DNA of 64,000 nucleotides, taken from assembly GCF_032854445.1 (NCBI RefSeq), contig NC_088307.1:1056001-1120000 (forward strand), read 5' to 3'. Positions 21,388-33,631 of the stretch are shown here, in pieces. Origin of the DNA: Liolophura sinensis (Eukaryota > Mollusca > Polyplacophora > Chitonida > Chitonidae). A program made the position numbers and the translations under genes. The stretch's first letter is position 1. Each line of letters begins with the position of its first letter. The notes below the pieces were generated by a model. That model was not told where the DNA came from. It did no database searches and saw nothing but the letters and a program-made list of their open reading frames with translations.

Positions 21388-24300
21388 CCATGTGGACCAC
21401 AGTCCAGTGATCACTGAGGCATTACACGTATAGCTGATCTCAGGTGATGTTCACATACCTGCTTGTGTGGACCACAGTCCAGTGATCACTGAGGTTATAC
21501 ACAGATAGTTGAGCTCAGGTGATGTTCACTTACCTGCTGGCGTGGACCACAGTCCAGTGATCACTGAGGTTATACACAGATAGTTGAGCTCAGGTGATGT
21601 TCACTTACCTGCTGGTGTGGACCACAGTCCAGTGATCACTGAGGTTATACACAGATAGTTGAGCTCAGGTGATGTTCACTTACCTGCTGGTGTGGACCAC
21701 AGCCCAGTGATCACTGAGGTTATACACAGATAGTTGAGCTCAGGTGATGTTCACGCACCTGCTGGTGAGGACCACAGTCCAGTGATCACTGAGGTTATAC
21801 ACATATAGTTGAGCTCAGGTGATGTTCACATACCTGCTGGTGTGGACCACAGTCCAGTGATCACTGAGGTTATACACAGATAGTTGAGCTCAGGTGATGT
21901 TCACTTACCTGCTGGTGTGGACTACAGTCCAGTGATCACTGAGGTTATACACAGATAGTTGAGCTCAGGTGATGTTCACTTACCTGCTGGTGTGGACCAC
22001 AGTCCAGTGATCACTGAGGTTATACACAGATAGCTGATCTCAGGTGATGTTCACTTACCTGCTGGTGTGGACCACAGTCCAGTGATCACTGAGGTTATAC
22101 ACAGATAGTTGAGCTCAGGTGATGTTCACATACCTGCTGGTGTGGACCACAGTCCAGTGATCACTGAGGTTATACACAGATAGTTGAGCTCAGGTGATGT
22201 TCACTTACCTGCTGGTGTGGACCACAGTCCAGTGATCACTGAGGTTATACACAGATAGCTGATCTCAGGTGATGTTCACTTACCTGCTGGTGTGGACCAC
22301 AGTCCAGTGATCACTGAGGTTATACACAGATAGTTGAGCTCAGGTGATGTTCACTTACCTGCTGGTGAGGACCACAGTCCAGTGATCACTGAGGTTATAC
22401 ACAGATAGCTGATCTCAGGTGATGTTCACTTACCTGCTGGTGTGGACCACAGTCCAGTGATCACTGAGGTTATACACAGATAGTTGAGCTCAGGTGATGT
22501 TCACATACCTGCTGGTGTGGACCACAGTCCAGTGATCACTGAGGTTATACACAGATAGTTGAGCTCAGGTGATGTTCACTTACCTGCTGGTGTGGACTAC
22601 AGTCCAGTGATCACTGAGGTTATACACGTATAGCTGAGCTCAGGTGATGTTCACATACCTGCTGGTGTGGACCACAGTCCAGTGATCACTGAGGTTATAC
22701 ACAGATAGTTGAGCTCAGGTGATGTTCACTTACCTGCTGGTGTGGACCACAGTCCAGTGATCACTGAGGTTATGCACAGATAGTTGAGCTCAGGTGATGT
22801 TCACATACCTGCTGGTGTGGACCACAGTCCAGTGATCACTGAGGTTATACACATATAGCTGAGCTCAGGTGGTGTTCACTTACCTGCTGGTGTGGAACAC
22901 AATCCAGTGATCACTGAGGTTATACACAGATAGCTGAGCTCAGGTGATGTTCACATACCTGCTGGTGTGGACCACAGCCCAGTGATCACTGAGGTTATAC
23001 ACATATAGTTGAGCTCAGGTGATGTTCACTTACCTGCTGGTGAGGACCACAATCCAGTGATCACTGAGGTTATACACAGATAGTTGAGCTCAGGTGATGT
23101 TCACTTACCTGCTGATGAGGACCACAGTCCAGTGATCACTGAGGTTATACACATATAGCTGAGCTCAGGTGATGTTCACATACCTGCTGGTGTGGACCAC
23201 AGCCCAGTGATCACTGAGGTTATACACATATAGTTGAGCTCAGGTGATGTTCACGCACCTGCTGGTGAGGACCACAGTCCAGTGATCACTGAGGTTATAC
23301 ACAGATAGTTGAGCTCAGGTGATGTTCACTTACCTGCTGGTGAGGACCACAATCCAGTGATCACTGAGGTTATACACAGATAGTTGAGCTCAGGTGATGT
23401 TCACTTACCTGCTGATGAGGACCACAGCCCAGTGATCACTGAGGTTATACACAGATAGTTGAGCTCAGGTGATGTTCACTTACCTGCTGGCGTGGACCAC
23501 AATCCAGTGATCACTGAGGTTATACACAGATAGTTGAGCTCAGGTGATGTTCACTTACCTGCTGGTGAGGACCACAGTCCAGTGATCACTGAGGTTATAC
23601 ACAGATAGCTGATCTCAGGTGATGTTCACTTACCTGCTGGTGAGGACCACAATCCAGTGATCACTGAGGTTATACACAGATAGTTGAGCTCAGGTGATGT
23701 TCACTTACCTGCTGGTGTGGACCACAATCCAGTGATCACTGAGGTTATACACAGATAGTTGAGCTCAGGTGATGTTCACTTACCTGCTGGTGTGGACCAC
23801 AGTCCAGTGATCACTGAGGTTATACACAGATAGTTGAGCTCAGGTGATGTTCACTTACCTGCTGGTGTGGACCACAGTCCAGTGATCACTGAGGTTATAC
23901 ACAGATAGTTGAGCTCAGGTGATGTTCACATACCTGCTGGTGTGGACCACAGTCCAGTGATCACTGAGGTTATACACATATAGTTGAGCTCAGGTGATGT
24001 TCACATACCTGCTGGTGTGGACTACAGTCCAGTGATCACTGAGGTTATACACAGATAGTTGAGCTCAGGTGATGTTCACTTACCTGCTGGTGAGGACCAC
24101 AATCCAGTGATCACTGAGGTTATACACGTATAGCTGATCTCAGGTGATGTTCACATACCTGCTGGTGTGGACTACAGTCCAGTGATCACTGAGGTTATAC
24201 ACAGATAGTTGAGCTCAGGTGATGTTCACTTACCTGCTGGTGTGGACCACAATCCAGTGATCACTGAGGTTATACACAGATAGTTGAGCTCAGGTGATGT

Positions 24301-26370
24301 TCACATACCTGCTGGTGTGGACCACAGCCCAGTGATCACTGAGGTTATACACAGATAGTTGAGCTCAGGTGATGTTCACATACCTGCTGGTGTGGACTAC
24401 AGTCCAGTGATCACTGAGGTTATACACGTATAGCTGAGCTCAGGTGATGTTCACATACCTGCTGGTGTGGACCACAGTCCAGTGATCACTGAGGTTATAC
24501 ACAGATAGTTGAGCTCAGGTGATGTTCACATACCTGCTGGTGTGGACCACAGTCCAGTGATCACTGAGGTTATACACAGATAGCTGAGCTCAGGTGATGT
24601 TCACTTACCTGCTGGTGTGGACCACAGTCCAGTGATCACTGAGGTTATACACAGATAGCTGATCTCAGGTGATGTTCACTTACCTGCTGGCGTGGACCAC
24701 AATCCAGTGATCACTGAGGTTATACACAGATAGTTGAGCTCAGGTGATGTTCACTTACCTGCTGGTGAGGACCACAGTCCAGTGATCACTGAGGTTATAC
24801 ACGTATAGCTGATCTCAGGTGATGTTCACATACCTGCTTGTGTGGACCACAGTCCAGTGATCACTGAGGTTATACACAGATAGTTGAGCTCAGGTGATGT
24901 TCACTTACCTGCTGGTGTGGACCACAGTCCAGTGATCACTGAGGTTATACACAGATAGTTGAGCTCAGGTGATGTTCACTTACCTGCTGGCGTGGACCAC
25001 AATCCAGTGATCACTGAGGTTATACACAGATAGTTGAGCTCAGGTGATGTTCACATACCTGCTGGTGTGGACCACAGTCCAGTGATCACTGAGGTTATAC
25101 ACATATAGTTGAGCTCAGGTGATGTTCACATACCTGCTGGCGTGGACCACAATCCAGTGATCACTGAGGTTATACACAGATAGTTGAGCTCAGGTGATGT
25201 TCACTTACCTGCTGGTGTGGACCACAGTCCAGTGATCACTGAGGTTATACACAGATAGCTGATCTCAGGTGATGTTCACATACCTGCTGGTGTGGACCAC
25301 AGTCCAGTGATCACTGAGGTTATACACAGATAGTTGAGCTCAGGTGATGTTCACTTACCTGCTGGCGTGGACCACAGTCCAGTGATCACTGAGGTTATAC
25401 ACAGATAGCTGAGCTCAGGTGATGTTCACTTACCTGCTGGTGTGGACCACAGTCCAGTGATCACTGAGGTTATGCACAGATAGTTGAGCTCAGGTGATGT
25501 TCACATACCTGCTGGTGTGGACCACAGTCCAGTGATCACTGAGGTTATACACAGATAGTTGAGCTCAGGTGATGTTCACTTACCTGCTGGTGTGGACCAC
25601 AATCCAGTGATCACTGAGGTTATACACAGATAGTTGAGCTCAGGTGATGTTCACATACCTGCTGGTGTGGACCACAGTCCAGTGATCACTGAGGTTATAC
25701 ACATATAGTTGAGCTCAGGTGATGTTCACGCACCTGCTGGTGTGGACCACAGTCCAGTGATCACTGAGGTTATACACAGATAGTTGAGCTCAGGTGATGT
25801 TCACGCACCTGCTGGTGTGGACCACAGCCCAGTGATCACTGAGGTTATACACAGATAGTTGAGCTCAGGTGATGTTCACATACCTGCTGGTGAGGACCAC
25901 AGTCCAGTGATCACTGAGGTTATACACAGATAGTTGAGCTCAGGTGATGTTCACTTACCTGCTGGTGAGGACCACAGTCCAGTGATCACTGAGGTTATAC
26001 ACAGATAGTTGAGCTCAGGTGATGTTCACTTACCTGCTGGTGAGGACCACAGTCCAGTGATCACTGAGGTTATACACAGATAGTTGAGCTCAGGTGATGT
26101 TCACTTACCTGCTGGTGTGGAACACAATCCAGTGATCACTGAGGTTACACACATATGGCTGAGCTCAGGTGATGTACCTGCTGGTGTGGACCATAATCCA
26201 GTGATCACTGAGGTTACACACATATGGCTGAGCTCAGGTGATGTTCACTTACCTGCTGGTGTGGACCACAATCCAGTGATCACTGAGGTTAAACACATAT
26301 GGCTGAGCTCAGGAGATGTTCACGTACCTGCTGGTGTGGACCACAATCCAGTGATCACTGAGGTGATGTT
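21388..26370. repeat. 75-bp minisatellite, about 66 copies (5 kb)
   Basis: Unit of 75 bp: tatacacagatagttgagct + caggtgatgttcacttacct + gctggtgtggaccacagtcc + agtgatcactgaggt. Every unit contains the 12-bp perfect palindrome CAGTGATCACTG and usually GAGCTC. Most copies carry ttacctgctgg, whose reverse complement CCAGCAG|GTAA is a donor consensus. Variable positions recur in combinations (gtgtgg/gaggac, cttacc/catacc, ttgag/ctgat). The last few units are diverged, with short deletions. It lies in intron 3. Confidence 0.95.
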
Positions 26371-26551
26371 TGGCTATAGCTTATATTCCCTGGGAGGTGT
26401 ACTCCGTAGATGTGTGTACCTGTAATTAACAAATGGCAATGGCTGGTTTTACTCCCCTGGCAGCCAACTGTCCCATTTCCTCCACCTATAACATCTAACA
26501 GATAAATTAATAACTTTACATAATCCTTGTATGTGATTGTTGCTTCCCCAG

Positions 26552-26652
26552 GCTGAGTATATCTGAAGGAGGTTGTTCTCGTGTTCTGAATCATGAAAAC
26601 TGGCAGGCCGTGCTGACGAAGCTAACCCAATCTCTCGGGGTGGATGAAGCAG
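26552..26652 (+). CDS. ARM-FN3 gene, exon 4 (ARM repeat)
   Basis: Acceptor GCTTCCCCAG|G, donor GCAG|GTAGAT; phase 2 in, 1 out. Reads RLSISEGGCSRVLNHENW, QAVLTKLTQSLGVDEAG. The last 26 exon bases plus the donor region are the parent of the minisatellite that follows. Confidence 0.88.
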
Positions 26653-27560
26653 GTAGATGTAAGAGTTAACGAGCAGTGATGTGTACGTGTAGATGGGTGG
26701 AGACCTAGCTCCAGTCTCTCGGTGTAGATGAAGTACGCATGTTTGGGAGTTAACTGACAGTGACATTTGGGGGTTGAGTGATGTGTAAGTGTAGACAGGT
26801 GGAGACCTAGCTCCAGTCTCTCGGGGTAGATGAAGCAGGCACATGTGGGAGTTAACTGACATGTGGGGGTAGACAGGCAACAATGATGCGTAGGTGTAGA
26901 CAAGCGGAGACCTAGCTCCAGTCTCTCGGGGTAGATGAAGTAGGCATGTGTGGGAGTTAACTGACAGTGACATGTGGGGGTAGACAGGCAACAGTGATGT
27001 GTAGGTGTAGACAGGTGGAGACCTATCTCCAGTCTCTCGGGGTTGATGAAGTAGGCACATGTGGGAGTTAACTGACAGTGACATGTGGGGGTAGACAGGC
27101 AACAGTGATGTGTAGGTGTAGACATGTGGAGACCTAACTCCAGTCTCTCGGGGTAGATGAAGTACGCATGTGTGGGAGTTAACTGACAGTGACATGTCGG
27201 GGTAGACAGGCAACAGTGATGTGTAGGTGTAGACAGGTGGAGACCTAGGTCCAGTCTCTTGGGGTAGATGAAACAGGCACGTGTGGGAGTTAACTGACAG
27301 TTACATGTGGGGGTAGACAGGCAACAGTGATGTGTAGGTGTAGACAGGTGGAGACCTAGGTCCAGTCTCTCGTGGTAGATGAAGCAGGCACGTGCGGGAG
27401 TGAACTGGCAGTGATGTGTAGGTGTAGACAGGTGGAGATCTAGCTCCAGTCTCTCGTGGTAGATGAAGCAGGCATGTGCGGGAGTGAACTGGCAGTGATG
27501 TGTAGGTGTAGACAGGTAGAGACCTGGCTCCAGTCTCTTGAGGTGGATGTAACAGTAAAT
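26627..27560. repeat. Minisatellite (about 112 bp, some 78 bp), 9-10 copies, derived from the exon 4 edge
   Basis: Exon 4 ends ccaatctctcggggtggatg + aagcag and continues gtagatgtaagagttaac. Array units read ccagtctctcggggtagatg + aagcag, then gcacatgtgggagttaac. Homology spans the exon end and intron start. In the intronic copies the donor GT is consistently GC (caggcac or tacgcat). Minus-strand ORFs of 254 and 339 codons over it are repeat artefacts. Confidence 0.9.
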
Positions 27561-27772
27561 TGACATGATCGACACGGCTGTAGCAAACAACCTTCCATGT
27601 ATCTTTATTGAATAATAATAGTTACCAATATAAGTAAACATCAGTTAGAGTTTGTGTCTGTATACATGTAGTTATTCAAAAAAGCCAGTTGCAGGGAAGA
27701 AAAGAGATCGTATTTGCACCAAGGAGTTTGGACGGTTTGCAGTACAACGGTTCTCCATGCTCTTTGTTTCAG

Positions 27773-27867
27773 GACGTGGGATGAATGCAGCTTTTGCTGT
27801 AGGCCGGCTCTGTGACACAAGTGTGGGCAGGATGCGTCTTCTAGCTCTTCCAGAGTCCGAAAAAATG
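27773..27867 (+). CDS. ARM-FN3 gene, exon 5 (ARM repeat)
   Basis: Acceptor TTTGTTTCAG|GAC, donor AAATG|GTAAAA; phase 1 in, 0 out. Reads GRGMNAAFAVGRLCDTSVG, RMRLLALPESEKM. MNAAFAVGRLCD is ARM-like. The downstream half is copied into the array that follows. Confidence 0.88.
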
Positions 27868-28555
27868 GTAAAAATGCATATGTGTTGTGAAGTGTGATTG
27901 GATGCATCCTTTAGCTCTGCCACAGTCAGAGAAAGTAGTAAAATGCAGTTGGAAATGTACTGTGAATTATGGGCAGGATACACCTCTTAGTTCCACTAGA
28001 GTTAGAGAAAGTAGTAAAATGTAGTTGGAAATGTACTGTGAATTATGGGCAGGATATACCTCTTAGTTCCACAAGAGTCAGAGAATGTAGTAAAATGCAG
28101 TTGGAAATGTACTGTGAATTATGGGCAGGATACACCTCTTAGTTCCGCTAGAGTCAGAGAAAGTAGTAAAATGCAGTTGGAAATGTACTGTGAATTATGG
28201 GCAGGATACACCTCTTAGTTCCACAAGAGTCAGAGAGAGTAGTAAAATGTAGTTGGAAATGTACTGTGAATTATGGGCAGGCTACACCTCTTAGTTCCAC
28301 AAGAGTCAGAGAAGGTAGTAAAATGTAGTTGGAAATGTACTGTGAATTATGGGCAGGATACACCTCTTAGTTCCACTAGAGTCAGAGAAAGTAGTAAAAT
28401 GTAGTTGGAAATGTACTGTGAATTATGGGCAGGATACACCTCTTAGTTCCACAAGAGTCAGAGAAAGTAGTAAAATGTAGTTGGAAATGTACTGTGAGTT
28501 ATGGGCAAGATGCACCTCCTAGCTCCACTAGAGCCAGAGAAAGTAGTATGAATGC
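27829..28555. repeat. 76-bp minisatellite, about 9 copies, derived from the exon 5 edge
   Basis: Exon 5 sequence gggcaggatgcgtcttctag + ctcttccagagtccgaaaaa + atg|gtaaaaatgc matches array units gggcaggatacacctcttag + ttccactagagtcagagaaa + gtagtaaaatgc. The alignment crosses the donor. GTAAAA is kept in the copies but the exonic side is AGTA rather than AATG. Confidence 0.9.
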
Positions 28556-28589
28556 AGTTTGATATGAGGTTTGTTGTATACGTGTCTAA

Positions 28590-28862
28590 TTGTGCGGAGA
28601 CTTTTCTGGTACTCATAGCTTGCTGAGTGTGTGGAAGTCTGTCTGGTTCACATAATGTGCTAATTGTGCGGAGACTTTTCTGGTATTCATAGCTTGCTGA
28701 GTGTGTGGAAGTCTGTCTGGTTCACATAATGTGCTAATTGTGCGGAGACTTTTCTGGTACTCTTAGCTTGCTGAGTGTGTGGAAGTCTGCCTGGTTCACA
28801 TAATGTGCTAATTGTGCGGAGACTTTTCTGGTACTCATAGCTTGCTGAGTGTGTGGAGGTCT
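28590..28862. repeat. 74-bp tandem repeat, about 4 copies
   Basis: Unit cttgctgagtgtgtggaagt + ctgtctggttcacataatgt + gctaattgtgcggagacttt + tctggtactcatag, in intron 5. Confidence 0.92.
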
Positions 28863-28869
28863 GTTGAAG

Positions 28870-29110
28870 TTCATCTTCACATATACATGGTGCCAAATGT
28901 GTTGAGGTTTGTCTGGCATGTGCACTTATGTATGGTGACAAATGTGTTGAGGTTTGTCTGGCATGTGCACCTATATATGGTGCCAAATGTGTGGAGGTTT
29001 GTCTGGCATGTGCACCTATATATGGTGCCAAATGTGTTGAGGTTTGTCTGGCATGTGCACCTATATATGGTGACAAATGTGTGGAGGTTTGTCTGGCATG
29101 TGCACCTTGT
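28870..29110. repeat. 45-bp tandem repeat, about 5 copies
   Basis: Unit gtgccaaatgtgttgaggtt + tgtctggcatgtgcacctat + atatg, directly after the 74-bp array. The two share tgtggaggt-ctg words. Confidence 0.92.
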
Positions 29111-29327
29111 GGAATGTGTGGAGGTAATACATTATACGTGTAGGTCTGGTACATGTATGTTTAGAGTATTTAGAGGTTTGCATGGATCGTCCACTTTGCT
29201 GTTAGAAAAGGTAGTGAGGTTTGTCTGATAAATGTGCCTTGCCATTAAATGTGATGGTATTTGTTTTCTTCTTGTCAGTTCCCCTTTATCCAGTAAATGA
29301 GCACTTCCTACATTATGTTGTTTTCAG

Positions 29328-29524
29328 ATATCCTCTCTGGCTAAGATGCTGTGTAGTCAGGACACTGGGGTCAGTAAAAATGCCTGTTTTGCTCTCAGCT
29401 GTTTGGCCACTTCCATGGAGGGGCATAGCAGACTTCTGGCCAACTGTTATGTGGATCATGTCCTTCAGCAGCTGACAGAGAGGCTTACGGCAGAGGACAG
29501 CGAAACTGGCTGGTTTGCTGCCAT
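29328..29524 (+). CDS. ARM-FN3 gene, exon 6 (ARM repeats)
   Basis: Acceptor GTTGTTTTCAG|ATA, donor CCAT|GTAAGT; phase 0 in, 2 out. Reads ISSLAKMLCSQDTGVSKN, ACFALSCLATSMEGHSRLL, VLQQLTERLTAEDSETGWF: two clear ARM/HEAT helices (NACFALSCLA; ETGWFAAMTLRTLA across the exon 7 junction). Confidence 0.92.
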
Positions 29525-29639
29525 GTAAGTACTGTAGGTACATGTATCACCTGCTCAAATTAAAGGTGTGCGGCTTGCCACAAGCTCAACAGTGGTTCAT
29601 GTTTCATTACAGGGCTGAAAGTGGAATGACTATAACCAT

Positions 29640-30430
29640 GACAATCTACAAGCAGCTGACAATTTCACATGCAAATAACAAACAAACCACAGGGAAGGTG
29701 GAATCAATCCACAGACAAACCACAGACAAACCACCAGTTAATGATAAGAAGCAAACCACAGGCACGACACAAGCATACCACAGGTAAATCATAGGAAAAA
29801 CACAAACACAAGTAAACCATACAAAACAAATCACAACGAAGTCACAAGCAAACCATAAGCAAATCACAGGCAAACCACAAGCAAACCACAGGCAACCCTC
29901 AGCCATGCCACAAGCAAGCCACACACAGGCCACAAGCATTCTACAGGCATATCACAAGTAAACCACAGGCTGGCCACAATCAAACCACATGCAGGCCACA
30001 ATCAAACCAGATGGAGACTACAAGCAAACCACAGGTAGGCCACAATCAAATCACATGCAGGCCACAATCAAACCACAGTCAGGCCACAAGTAAAACACAT
30101 GCACCCCACAAGCATTCTTCAGGCGCATCACAAGTAAACCACAGGCAGGCCACATGCACTCCACAAGTAAAACACTGGCACACCACAAGTAAACCACATG
30201 CAAGGCACAAACAAACCACATGCAGACCAAAGGTGAACCACGGGCACGCCACAGTCAAAAAATGTGCACCCCACAAGTAATACACAGGCACACCACAAGT
30301 AAACCACAGGCAGGCCACAAGCAAACCACATACACGCCACAAGTAAAACAAAAGCACACCACAAGCAAACTACAGACAAAAAATACCAGGCAAACCCAAG
30401 GAAATCCTAAGAAGCGAATCACAGGTTAAA
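29640..30430. repeat. Irregular CA-rich repeat field
   Basis: Loosely periodic words such as aaaccacaggcaggccacaa and accacaagtaaaccacatgc at 10-26 bp spacing. The ORFs on both strands (for example 30011-30280 and 29646-29939) are compositional. It lies in intron 6. Confidence 0.85.
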
Positions 30431-30494
30431 GTGTGCTCCTTCGATGATGTAGGCATGTAAATGTATTTGTTATAGTCTTTGCTATTTATTGTAG

Positions 30495-30573
30495 GACATT
30501 GCGGACCTTGGCATGTCAGCCTAAGGGTTGTTTAAAACTGAGAACCTGTCCCAATGTCATTTCGGCTTTGAAG
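30495..30573 (+). CDS. ARM-FN3 gene, exon 7 (end of ARM region)
   Basis: Acceptor TTTATTGTAG|GAC, donor AAG|GTGAGT; phase 2 in, 0 out. Reads MTLRTLACQPKGCLKLRT, CPNVISALK. Confidence 0.88.
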
Positions 30574-30872
30574 GTGAGTATGTACATATACTTTCAGAAT
30601 GTCAAATTGAAGTGTTCTAAGGACAAACATGAAGTTTCTAAGTACTGCCTCAGCCTGGTATCTGCATATGTACTTTGGCATTGCAGTGACACTAATTGTC
30701 ATGTGATCTGCATTCACAGACATCTTGATCCTCAGACTTACAGTGATTCTAATTTCACAGGCATATTCATCCTCAGACGGACAAAGTTAGCAAATGTTTC
30801 TTTTACAAGCTAGTGGATCAGACGTTTGGTTGTCAGCAGATTGAGTTGTTATACATATGTATCTGATGGTAA

Positions 30873-31275
30873 ACCACTGACGTGACTCACAAACAAACAT
30901 ACACTCAGCATTTTGGTGGAAGATAATGGCTTTCAACATGTGACTCACAAACAAACATACGCACATTCTTTTGGTGGAAGATAATGGCCTTCAACACATG
31001 ACTCACAAACAAACATATGCACAGCCTATTGGTGGAAGATAATGGCTTTCAACACTTGACTCACAAACAAACATACGCACATTCTTTTGGTGAGGATAAT
31101 GGCCTTCAACACATGACTCACAAACAAACATATGCACAGCCTATTGGTGGAAGATAATGGCTTTCAACACTTGACTCACAAACAAACATACGCACATTCT
31201 TTTGGTGAGGATAATGGCCTTCAACACATGACTCACAAACAAACATACGCAGCCTATTGGTGGAAGATAATGCCC
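30873..31275. repeat. 58-bp minisatellite, about 7 copies
   Basis: Unit actcacaaacaaacatacgc + acattcttttggtggaagat + aatggccttcaacacatg. An alternation of acattctttt and acagcctatt forms suggests a two-unit higher-order repeat. It lies in intron 7. Confidence 0.92.
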
Positions 31276-31304
31276 GTGAACAAAAGGTAAACTGCACAAA
31301 CAAT

Positions 31305-32008
31305 GGCCAAGTGAGGCATCACTACAAATATGTCATCACTGAGGCATCACTACAAATATGTCATCACTGAGGTATCACTATAAATATATCATCACTGAGG
31401 TATCACTATAAATATATCATCACTGAGGCATCACTACAAATATGTCATCACTGAGGCATCACTACAAATATGTCATCACTGAGGTATCACTACAAATATG
31501 TCTTCACTGAGGTATCACTACAAATATGCCATCACTGAGGCATCACTACAAATATGTCTTCACTGAGGTATCACTACAAATATGTCATCACTGAGGTATC
31601 ACTATAAATATATCATCACTGAGGTATCACTATAAATATATCATCACTGAGGCATCACTACAAATATGTCATCACTGAGGCATCACTACAAATATGTCAT
31701 CACTGAGGTATCACTACAAATATGTCTTCACTGAGGTATCACTACAAATATGCCATCACTGAGGCATCACTACAAATATGTCTTCACTGAGGCATCACTA
31801 CAAATATGTCATCACTGAGGTATCACTATAAATATATCATCACTGAGGCATCACTACAAATATGTCATCACTGAGGCATCACTACAAATATGTCATCACT
31901 GAGGTATCACTACAAATATGCCATCACTGAGGCATCACTACAAATATGTCTTCACTGAGGTATCACTACAAATATGTCATCACTGAGGCATCACTACAAA
32001 TATGTCAT
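31305..32008. repeat. 28-bp minisatellite, about 25 copies
   Basis: Unit ggcatcactacaaatatgtc + atcactga. Variants (gtatc, tataaatatatc, tcttcactga) recur in the same order in two or three blocks, indicating block duplication. It lies in intron 7. No spacers, so it is not a CRISPR array. Confidence 0.94.
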
Positions 32009-32144
32009 CTGGGACACTTTTGCTGTCGTGTGGAAGTCCAACTGAATGGTGCTATGTCCAGTATAGCACAATGCAAAGTGATACCAGAGTCTAAGCAAAC
32101 AGACAGATTGAAGTAATATTCTGAGGTAAAATTTTACATTGCAG

Positions 32145-32250
32145 GCCATAGAGAACAACAGAGAGGTAAATTCTGATCTCAGAGAAGAGGTTCTAGTCAC
32201 ATTGGAGATTCTGAAAAAGCTGGAGAAACCCAGAGCACCAAGATTACAAG
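32145..32250 (+). CDS. ARM-FN3 gene, exon 8 (link from ARM region to FN3-1)
   Basis: Acceptor TTTACATTGCAG|GCC, donor CAAG|GTAGGA; phase 0 in, 1 out. Reads AIENNREVNSDLREEV, LVTLEILKKLEKPRAPRLQ. The KPRAPRLQV segment starts the first FN3 domain (Pro-x-x-Pro before strand A). Confidence 0.9.
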
Positions 32251-32880
32251 GTAGGAGAAATACTGGACTTGTATACCCAGAGCTCCAAGAGTGCAGTGTA
32301 GGGCCATCATGAGAAGTACTAATCCTGTATGTCCAGATTTCCAAGATTACAGGGTAAGGCCGTCATGAGAAATACTGGACCTCTATGCTCAAATCTCTAA
32401 AAATACAGGATAAGGCTGTCATGTGAAATACTGGTCCTGTATACCCAGAGCTCATAGAGTACAGGGTAGGCCGTCATGAGAAATACTGGTCCTGTATACC
32501 CAGAGCTCCAAGAGTACAGGGTAGGCTGTCATGAGAAATACTGGTCCTGTATACCCAGAGCTCCAAGAGTACAGGGTAGGCTGTCATGAGAAATACTGGT
32601 CCTTTAAACCCAGAGCTCTAAGAGTACAGGGTAGGGTGTCATGAGAAATACTATGCCTGTATACCCAGAGCTTGAAGAGTACAGGGTAGGCTGTCATGAG
32701 AAATACTGGTCCTGTATACTCAGAGCTCTAAGAGTACAGGGTAGGGTGTCATGAAAAATACTATGCCTGTATACCCAGAGCTTGAAGAGTACAAGGTAGG
32801 CTGTCATAAGAAATACTGGCCCTGTATACTCCAATCTCCAAGAGTACAGGGTAGGCTGTCATGAGGAATACTGGACATAT
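32229..32880. repeat. Minisatellite (about 58-62 bp), about 11 copies, derived from the exon 8 edge
   Basis: Exon 8 end cccagagcaccaagattaca + ag|gtaggagaaatactgg is homologous to array units cccagagctccaagagtaca + gg|gtaggctgtcatgag + aaatactggtcctgtata. Most copies keep a plausible donor (ACAGG|GTAGG), so intron 8 opens with about ten donor-like sites. Confidence 0.9.
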
Positions 32881-33096
32881 ATGTATATACCAGTACTGTA
32901 GTAAGGCTGCAGGGGCAGATGGATTTTAATTAACCTTTCTAGAGGTACTTGTAAATACACAGATACAGTGCATGTTAACGTTTAAAACTTGTCTTAATTT
33001 TGCTTAAATCAAGTGCATGTTAATAAGTCCTGGGCCAGTTTCATGAAGCTTAATTAGTGTTAAGTTGCCCTTAGCTAAGTGCTTTTTATATCTCTA

Positions 33097-33236
33097 GGTC
33101 AGCCAGCAATTTGCGGATGGACGTGGGTTTCCCCCCTGGCTCTGCCCGGTTTCTTCCCACCATAATGCTGGTCGCCGTCATATAAGTGAAATATTCTTGA
33201 GTACGGCGTAAAACATCAGTCAAATAAATAAATAAA
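33097..33236 (+). mobile_element. SINE family 1, 5'-truncated, with perfect 12-bp target duplication
   Basis: Target duplications tttatatctcta at 33085-33096 and 33237-33248. The element contains GCGGATGGACGTGGGTTTCC, the core CCACCATAATGCTGGTCGCC, GTACGGCGTAAAACATCAGT and an AAATAAATAAAT tail. The tRNA head is missing. It lies in intron 8. Confidence 0.92.
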
Positions 33237-33631
33237 TTTATATCTCTACAACATACGTTGCCATGGTAGTTAAGGACTTACTTAGCTAAGCGAACTTCAT
33301 GAAAGTGACCCTAGGATTCTTGAATAATGTAAAATAAGTAAAGACGTGTGAGCGTTAAAACATATATCATAAACATGGAATTGTTCTGTCATGTAGATAA
33401 ACAGGCTTAGAGAGAAAGTTTTCACAGCAGGTGAAAACATTCTAATGCTGTGATTGATATGGATGTTCCTTTCTGTATTTTTAGTATTTATTTTAAACTT
33501 TAAATAAAACCAGATTTCATGTTTACCTTCCATAAACTATTGCTAAAAGGGAAAATCAATACTTTACTACGTCAAATCAGATATAGATGTATTGAATGAA
33601 TACACTTTTTAGTGTCCATTTTTCCCTACAG

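Noticed and set aside
26449-27641. Minus-strand ORFs of 254 and 339 codons
   Set aside because: They run antisense through the array derived from the exon 4 edge. No domain seen.
31305-32008. Regular 28-bp repeats resembling a CRISPR array
   Set aside because: Units are directly adjacent without unique spacers, and the context is an animal intron.
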